DNA of 27,772 nucleotides from Lingula anatina (taxonomy: Eukaryota > Brachiopoda > Lingulata > Lingulida > Lingulidae). Made by a program: the position numbers and the translations under genes. Shown here piece after piece: positions 16,687 to 25,600 of this stretch (positions are counted from its first letter, which is position 1; every line of letters starts with the position of its first letter). The stretch lies in assembly GCF_001039355.2 (NCBI RefSeq), contig NW_019775545.1:215587-243358 (forward strand), in the 5' to 3' direction. Under the pieces are notes generated by a model. The model had not been told where the DNA came from, searched no databases, and saw only the letters and a program-made list of their open reading frames with translations.

Positions 16687-19600
16687 TTATTTGACCAAAC
16701 CCTTGACATCATTCAGAGCACTGAGGGCATCCTTAGTCTGGACGTGGTCTTCTCCAAGGAAGGCTTTAAATGTGGCTGCACAGTGCTCAAACTGGTACTT
16801 AGCCTTGGCAAAATGGTTGGTTGCAAAGTACACTGCTCCAAGATTGTACCTGGAAATTACACATAAAATTACAAGGGTTTTAGCAATTTTTGTTACAATT
16901 TGGAAAAACTGTTTGACAAAGGTTGCTTCCTAATATTTTAGCAAGGCAACAAATTACTTAGAACAAAGGAAAAAGTCCCCCTACTTAACTATGATAAAAA
17001 GCCCCTCCCACCTCACTGTTATAACAAACCCCACCCATCTCAGTACAACAACAAGCCCCTCCCACCTCACTATTATATTAAGCCTCTCCCACCTCATTAT
17101 AATAAAAAAGCCCCTCCCACCTCACTACTATATTAAGCCCCTCCCACCTCATTATAATAACAAGCCCCTCCCACCTCACTATGGCCACATCCAGGTGCTC
17201 AGGGCCGTAGGTTTCCACAAGCACGGCCAATGCTGCCTCGTACAGCTCCTCCGCCAGTGGGTCGTTGCCATCATCATAGACCAGCGCAATGTCATTCAGT
17301 ATTCCTGCCACCCTGGGGTGTGCTGTCCCCACCTCCCCACGGGTCAACTTCAGGTCCTGGAGGAAGTACCCAAGGCTCTCCTCCAGTCTGCCCTGCTTGT
17401 AGGTTAACTGGCCAATCTGAAGGGAGTGGGAGAAAACCATGTTTAACTTATCTTATACTATCTTATTTTTAAACTTAAATTTTCACTAAAACTTGGGAAG
17501 GAGCAAACGGGTATGGGGATGACTTCAAAAAAACAAATGCTGTTTTGGTTTTAACAGTTGATTGTTTTTAGGCTGTAAAATGCTGTGGATTCTGTTAACA
17601 TTACTGGAAGGGAATACACTGGAACTGTTCAATGACCAATTTGAAAATGATTCAATGAGAAAGAAACACCTGTTTTTCACAAATACAATTCTCAAAAGCA
17701 AAACGAACAAGTCAATGTTGCCCACCTTGTTAATGATGGCAGAGACATAATGATGTCTGGATCCTAACACCTCAGTGGCCAACTCTCGAGCTCTGATCAG
17801 GATTCTCTTCGCTTGAATGGCTTCATCTTTGGATACCTTAACAGCAGCCAGGCCCAGCAGACCTTCTGTCAACTGGAAATAAAGTTTTAAAACAAATTAG
17901 AGAAAATATCTTGCCAAGGTATATAAGTAAAACTATAGATTATACACAATACAACTTATGTAATAGCAACCTTTGTCAAAATATCTGTTCATAACCTGTT
18001 ATTTCAATTAGATCCCATTTCCAGAGATTAGATCGATCTACTTTAGATTGACCTAACTCCCTGGGGGTTCACGCTAAATAGCTGTCAGCCGAAGTTAATT
18101 ACCCCCTTACAGCTTGTAGTAGGCGGGACGGACATTTAAGCCGGATTATCTGACAGTAATCTAGTGAGACTCCCCGTGGGGATAGATGGATCTAAAAGCT
18201 CTGGGAATACAGCCTTAAACTGACAATCAACACAAAATCAGTAAATTTTCCAACTAATATAGTTTTTTTAATACTGGTACAAGTACATAAATATCTCTTA
18301 CCCTGATTTAGAAATACCAATCAGTTATACTGAAACTTTAACCATGCACCTAACAAGCTTACCTTGAGTTTCTGTGAAGGTGTAATTATCCTGTTTTGTC
18401 TGGCAATGGCATCGTTGAAGTATAATTCTGCCTCCCTGAGCACACTCTGCTTGTGACACACTGTGCCAAGTTTCTGGAGCAACTGGAAATTTGAGTTTTA
18501 TATATCTCAGTTTTATATATATACCTTTTTAAAACACACAGGAATAATTATGATAAATTAAGTCATGAAACAACTACCCAACCTGCACATGATTTCTTTG
18601 AACAAGCTCCCAATTTTGACTGTTTTTACAGGGCCCCAAATGTCATACTGATTATGTGAACTGCCTAATATACTATTATTTACTGTATGATTTATTTATG
18701 AAGAACATTCACCAGCAGAGTTGTACTTGTTCCAAACACCTGTTTTCATCTTGTCATCAAAAATAAAGAAACACTGGGTAGTCACATAAAGGTGACAAAG
18801 AAATATTATCGCTAAAAGCCTTACATCAATGACGTCTGGGTGGTTGGACTTGTGTCTCCAGGAGTGACATTTGAAGTTGTAGACCACAGTGCCATGACTG
18901 TGAATGTACTTCTCCTCTGCCTTAGCCAGGACCTTCTCCAGCATAACTCTGCAACAGGTGACATTAGAGAAGTGCTGTATTGGAACTATTTAAAATCTAA
19001 CTTTTTATTGTAAAATCTATCTTGCTATATCAGCTACTTTTATTAGCAATAATATAGCCCTATGTTGTAAAAATAAACTTGTTATATCATCTTTAAAATA
19101 GTGCTTTTTTAGCACTATTAAAGCTCTACTGACAGTATACTGTAAAGAAAAAAAATAACTAGTTATATCAGCTGAATATCAGCCAGGAAACATTTTTTTT
19201 TTTTGAGTCAAACAGATCCCTCTTAATGCTATCCAGTTACCTGGCGGCACTCAGTAGCCCAGTGTCCATGTAGAAATCAGCCAGATTGACCTGTAGTGCG
19301 TGATACTCCACTGTGTCTCTCTGGTCTGCAGGGTAATTGTCCAGGGCCGCTGTGTACGCCTCCTCTGCCTTGCTGAAACCACCCACCTGACGGCACGGAA
19401 ATAATAGAATTAAAAATGTGTAAACCTACGAAATATGTAGAAATATGCTTTTTTTAATTACCCAGTACACATGTTAGTGTGTTAGTATTATAGAAGTATT
19501 CCTACCTCGTTTTAATGTCACATATGATATATGACCTTTTTTTTTTTTTTTTTGCTTTTGATAAAGTGAGTGTATTAAAAAATCTGGTGTTAATAATTAA

Positions 19601-22600
19601 ACAATATTGCTTTAAGTTATTACAGTTGCTTAAACAATTGCAAGGTTGAAACTTTGTTTAAATGTATAAATTATAGTTATTTCAAGAACCAGTGTGTCAT
19701 TATTTTTTACCTTTTACTTTGCCTGACATAATTTTTATCGCTATAATTTCCTCGTTACCTTTGTCCAATATTTGATGAGGTCAAACTTGCCATCTTCACT
19801 CTCCACCAATCTCTTGAAGATATTCAAGTCACTGATTGTTGCTTGAAGCTTTTCAAGTTCACCAGCTTTACTTTGTAAGAAAGGCAACTCCTCGACCTGA
19901 AGGAGAAATATAAGAACACATAATAACAGGAGCATTTGGGGGTGGGGGGGGGAGGGTTTCTTTCTAAAATAACAACACAATTTGCACCAAACCCTGTACA
20001 GTTTGAATGGTCATATGTCATAATATTAAAATGATATTTTTCATACTGCTAAAAAAAAACATTTACAGTACTTTCCTTAAAACTAGTCCCTTAATAATAA
20101 AAGAAAATCTGCCCCACCTTCCTGCCATCCAGTTCTCTTTTCTCAAAGAACTCGGCCAGTGTCTTGTAACCTTTCAACTTCTCCTCCTCTGTGGGGAGAT
20201 ATTTACTCTCCACAGCCTGACGAAGATGGTCGTGGAAGAAGTTGAGAATTCCATTTCTGTTCACCAGATTGTCCTCCAGAGAGAGATAAAATGGCGACCA
20301 GACTGCTGGCGGCACCTGGTGAATTTTTTATAATTCATTAGATTTAAAATATAGTATAGCAGCAGAATGCTTTAAACTGGCTTTAAATTTTAATCAATAA
20401 TAATATTGTTTGTGTAATCGTTAGAAATTACAATTCAATACTGTAGTGACTGGACCAGTGGTTGAGCTTACCAATGACTTAATAAAATATTTTATTAAAA
20501 TGCAAGGCTTAGTCTTCAAGTCATTTAAGAAAGTATATTTTACTGTAATTTTAATGCATAGTATACCACATGTAATAATATCATATTAAAGTTAAAATGT
20601 ACTTTTCAAATATACCATAAATTCCTGGTAATACGTACATCCAGCAGGTCCCGGAGTTCTCCCTCAGACATTCCTTTGTGAGAACACCAGATGGCAGCAG
20701 TGGTGTCCTTTACCAAGCCAGGCCTATCAGAAAAAAGGTGAAATGGTTGCAAGACATAAAAGGCTTGTTTAATGGTTAACTTGCGACTGACGTTCAAACA
20801 TCTCACACTGTGGTCTACAACGTTCAAACAACTCTTACATATCAAAGTTAGCAAAAAGAAGTTAAGCAATTAATATTTAGTATGATAACAAATATCAACA
20901 GACAAAAACCACAAAAGTCAGTTCTAGATATTGTTTCATGTAACTAACATATGAAACATCATTTAAGAAAACAGAAAAGGGCAGATATAAATTCTACAAT
21001 AGTCTACTATAAAGAAACTATAGTCTACTATAAAGACATAGTCTACTATAAAGACATAGTCTACTATAAAGACATAGTCTACTATAAAGAAACTATAGTC
21101 TACTATAAAGAAACTTCTAAAGCAGACACCTCTTTTTAAAGATTTATGCAAAATTCAGACACAAAAATTACAGTACTATCTCTCATAAAATAAATCATAT
21201 TTCACATTTCTTGTGATTCATCTAAAGGAATTCTGCTATCAAAATATGACTTTGCGAAGTTCTACCTGCTCTCGTCCTCAAAATCGCCCTCCAGTCTCGC
21301 CAGTATTTTTGCAAACAAATCACCAGGTGTCCCTGCAGTCAGATACTCTCGAACCTTGTTGCCCAGCTGCTCAAAACTGCCAAATAGACGGACCTGGAAG
21401 AGTGAATATCGGAGATCTTCATGATCAGCAACAAAGATATCAAAAATCAATAACATCAGTCACAATGCACTGATATAATAACCTGCACTGATATATACTA
21501 TATACAGTATAGCCCTCTCTGAAAATGAAAACAATTACAATAAAGATATAGTCTATCAAACAATATCTAGGCCTATATACACCATAACTTTATTCTATTC
21601 TAAAATGAATACATTGTAAATATTGATGTAATTATCGACTAGTAAAATATTAGACAATATCAGCACTAAAACAGACACTATTTTGAGTTCATTTGATACA
21701 GGCTAGGAGAGGGGTACAGCAAGACATTATCACCTCATCCAGCAGAGATCTCAAGTAGAGAGCGTTATTGGTGGGTTCCGCATCAATGATCAACTGCGTC
21801 AACTCCTGCTTCAGTGTCTTGCCGTAGAAATTAGTCAGGTAGCCTACAATGATTTCTCCCTTCTCTTCCTTCTGGAGTGGTTTCACATGGAGACTGGGTA
21901 AACCAGCATTCTGAACTGCTTGCAGGGCCTGAAATATACAGGTAATAGTACAGTAGTATTGAGTAATATATGGATGTACGGTGTCCTCTCAAGTAAATCA
22001 ATCATGAACAAACTGAACAATATTTAGATGGTTACTTGATACTCAAGACTAGTACTGTTATTTGTTGTATTTCTTATTTTTAATCACTGTTTGAATATTT
22101 GAATATATATATATATACATGTATGTTTAAATTTTTAATGTAATAAATATTGCTTATATCAATTCTTTACACAGAGAAAATAGAGTTAAATTGACAGAAG
22201 AATTATCATCTAGACATATGATGAGAGCTAGCAAACTGCAGTCAATATCTTAAGACAGTAAACCTTAAAAGAATTTTTTATAATGTAAAAAGGGTCATCA
22301 ATGACTGTCTGTAGATTTCACTTACACGCCCTGGCAATGTCGACAGCAGCATCTTCACACCAGGGGGCAGCTCTTTAGGCAGCCATTGCAGATCATGCTC
22401 ACTGCCTAAATGATGTGGAGAAAAGAGAGGTTCAAAGACAAGTTCCGCACAGTGTATAGGTCTTAATCATATTATATTTAGCAGCTGCCTTTCCTATTAC
22501 TTTTTAGTTATTTCTTCTGACTTTCATTTACAAGACGAATTTTCACATTCTTGAAAATGGTGGCATTTCATTTAAATATGTCAACAGCTCCAATTGAAAC

Positions 22601-25600
22601 TTTGACTATAAAACACATTCATTTCCCATATACACTGTATATCTTTTGAGTATCATATACAATAAAAATAAAACGATACCTTGTTCACCAGAGCCATCAT
22701 CCAACTGGTTGAGAGCATCGAGGATGATGAAGCACTTGGCCCTCTTTCCCGCCATTCTCAGCCACTGCGGCAGCTCACTGATCAGGTTGTTATCAGAGGA
22801 TGGCACGGGGAGGTCGAAGCCGTAGAATCTCTTCATTTCTTCAAACAACCTAAAAATGAAAATAAATGTCATTTGCAAGATGGAGTCACTATTACGACAG
22901 TTAATTGTTATAAATTTTCCAGGAGAAAACTTGGCATGTTATTCCTTTTAACTTCAGGTCAAGTGATATTAAGTTTTGTTCAAATATATGTAATACACAT
23001 ATTTATTATTATTATTATTTTATTTATTCATAAGATCATTGTATCCAAGGAATTCAAATAAAAAAACGTCTCAAATTCATCATAAATCCAAATAATATCA
23101 TACATTAATTCCATTTCATGAGATATTAACTTTAATGATCTTTAAAACAATTCGAGATTTTAAAGTTAAAAGTTATCTCACCTCCTGAGCAGTTTGATAT
23201 AAGAAGCACTCTCAGCTGAACTGCCAATGAAGTGAACAAAGATGAAGGCTTCTGTTTCTCTCTCTATCAGCTTTCCCACCCAGTTAGCCACCAAGGCAGA
23301 CTTCCCCGACCCTGGACAATTTACACAGGTATTATAAACTATACATCTATATAGGTGTGAAATTTTGCTAATATAAAAGTTGCCCTGGCTGAATTCTTAA
23401 GATGATGAAACCGTATTTTAATATCAAATTAAAGAAGAAAGAATTCAATCTGTAAATTAAAATAAGGAATCCTCCTGTGTGGCCAAAAGTGATGTAGCAT
23501 AAAATGCAATAAAATAAAATTAGTCAATCATCTTACCAGACTCTCCTAGCAGTACAAATGGCACATTTTCATCCTTGGCCATGAATGCATCAATGGCATC
23601 AAAATAGTCCTTGCCACCAATGTACACACGCCTCCTGACTTCAGCGAAGGCTTCATGTGCCTCACGCTCTCTGTCCAGTGGAGAAAGTTCTGTCCCCTTG
23701 GGGAAGTCCATGTCAATCACATTCAGGAAATCCTTTAAATAAAAATAAATATTAATTTTAAATCTTTTTCTTTCAATCCACTGCTTACCATTTACTCAGG
23801 TCCCCCAATATCCGGAGCATATACTCAGTAAAAAGATGAATTTAAGGTTTTACTTCAAAATTGACCCTATTTTAGTAAGACCGCATTCACATCGAGTTAA
23901 TTGGGGATACAGTCATTAAATCTCAGCTCCATTGGGACTACACATGGGGAGGCGTGTGAGAGGCAGGGAGACTATTAAAAGATTAGGCGGTTTTCCTTTC
24001 ATGTATGTCCGCCATATTTAGTTCGTGACTTTGTAGATCCATGGCTCAACTCAATGTGAATGTGGTCTAAGAGGCATGAGTAAACTGTACCTGTTTGACA
24101 AAGTCACATATCTCCTGGACACTCCTGTATTTCTTCACATTAAGCTCCTTAGGTCTCTGCCACTCTCTTACGCAGTGCATGGACTTTCTCTGCGTGCCAG
24201 TCACTCTCTGGCCAGTAGATCTGAAATATACCACCTTCATTACTACATGTACATATTTTAATAATGAAGAACTATAAACACATACATTAAGTATGTTATC
24301 AAAGCTGAGGTCCCCTAGCTTATATGTCTACACCAACGGTCTACTAATTCGACATTTCAACATCTTGAGACAAATTATATAATTTAACTGCATGGCAGTG
24401 CTCTTATAACACAGGTCTATACTATATAAACTTGAAATTATTGTGACATTTATCAAAATAGTCAATGAACCAAACTGAAACATTTCAAAAAGAAAAAAAG
24501 TATTTTACTTTCTGATCCCCTTCATACTCTGATCCTTCTTCTACTGGCTCCCTCATGTAGAAGAAGCTCCTGTGCTTGTTTTTATCAACATCCCTCAAAA
24601 CACCATGCAGAACTTCCAGCTGCAAGGAAATCCCTACATTGTCATCAAGTTATACAGAAAAATACATCTGATGAATTCAGAATCATTTCTCTCAACCAAC
24701 ACTAACGTTTTGCTGTGCACTGACTGAGGAAAATTTGCTATCCATTTTTCAAAAGGCTTTAAAGATTATCTCATTGAAATAAATGGGCCTTTTAAGATAT
24801 TTCTTACATTTAATACAAAAAAATTAATACATTAATACAGAAATTCAACACATTAACACAGACCTTTGTGAGACCCCCACATGACTTTAAACATAAAGTG
24901 AGGATCTAATTTTTGAATTACTTAGAAAATTTTAACGGCTCTCTACTTTGCACAGTTTTACAAATTCCCCTTATTCATTACTATAGTTTCAAACTTAATT
25001 CAATGCATCAGTCTGCCTAGTCTACCACTTGTGTGTGGTATCATTTGAATCATGATGTAATCACCTGAGTGACACTGGTGTCAAATCTGAAATCTTTGAT
25101 CCAGGCCATGTTAGCAGGGTACTTCTCTATGGCGTAATCAAAACTCTTGTCCAGAGCAGCGTCAGGTTTTTCTTCCTTCTGTGACCACCCAAACCTCTCT
25201 CCCAGCATACACATGAAATAGGGACGACACTTGTCAATCTAGGAGAAGAAAGAAAAGCAAGGAATTGTGTAATTAATTTGGCACTGGATTACTCCTCTTT
25301 CTGCAAGGAAATGAGTTTAACTTTGATCATTTTTTCAACACCCAAGGGGGGGGGGGGAGGGTTCGCAGGGTTTGAAAGAACCTCTTTTTTGCCGGGAAAA
25401 GGTCCCATCTGGTTAAAATTTTATCTAAGGGCTCAAAGGTTTCATTGTGAAAAGTCCACTTTTTCAGAAAAAGAACCACCCATTTCAAATTGCTGGCTAC
25501 AAGCCTACACATTTTGTACAATGACTCTGCAGTTGTCAGTAAAACTTAATCAACAGATTAATACTACATCTAGCATGTTACCTCATTTAGGCAGATAGCA

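Larger units (their letters stand above)
16687..19386 (-). other. C-terminal TPR-like repeats
   Basis: Six exons encode helix-turn-helix units. Diagnostic parts are FSKAEEAYTAAL, LLQKLGTVCHKQ..LREAELYFNDAI, IGQLTYKQGRLEESLGYFLQDL and YNLGAVYFATNHFAKAKYQFE. The linkers HPDVID, HPRVAGILNDIALVY and HLDVAIVR are typical of TPR_12 / kinesin-light-chain-like repeats. The protein ends LNDVKGLVK. In STAND proteins such repeats usually serve as ligand or partner platform. Confidence 0.85.

Noticed and set aside
16991-17407. + strand frame of 138 codons with repeated HLT peptide
   Set aside because: It is antisense to the TPR exon 17175-17416 and to the 27-bp minisatellite.
18060-18120. GGGTTCACGCT as a tRNA/SINE B box
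   Set aside because: No A box at the right distance and no A-rich tail; the inverted ends fit a DNA element better.
20951-21151. Repetitive peptide frames on both strands
   Set aside because: They are produced by the 18/21-bp minisatellite, whose period is a multiple of three.
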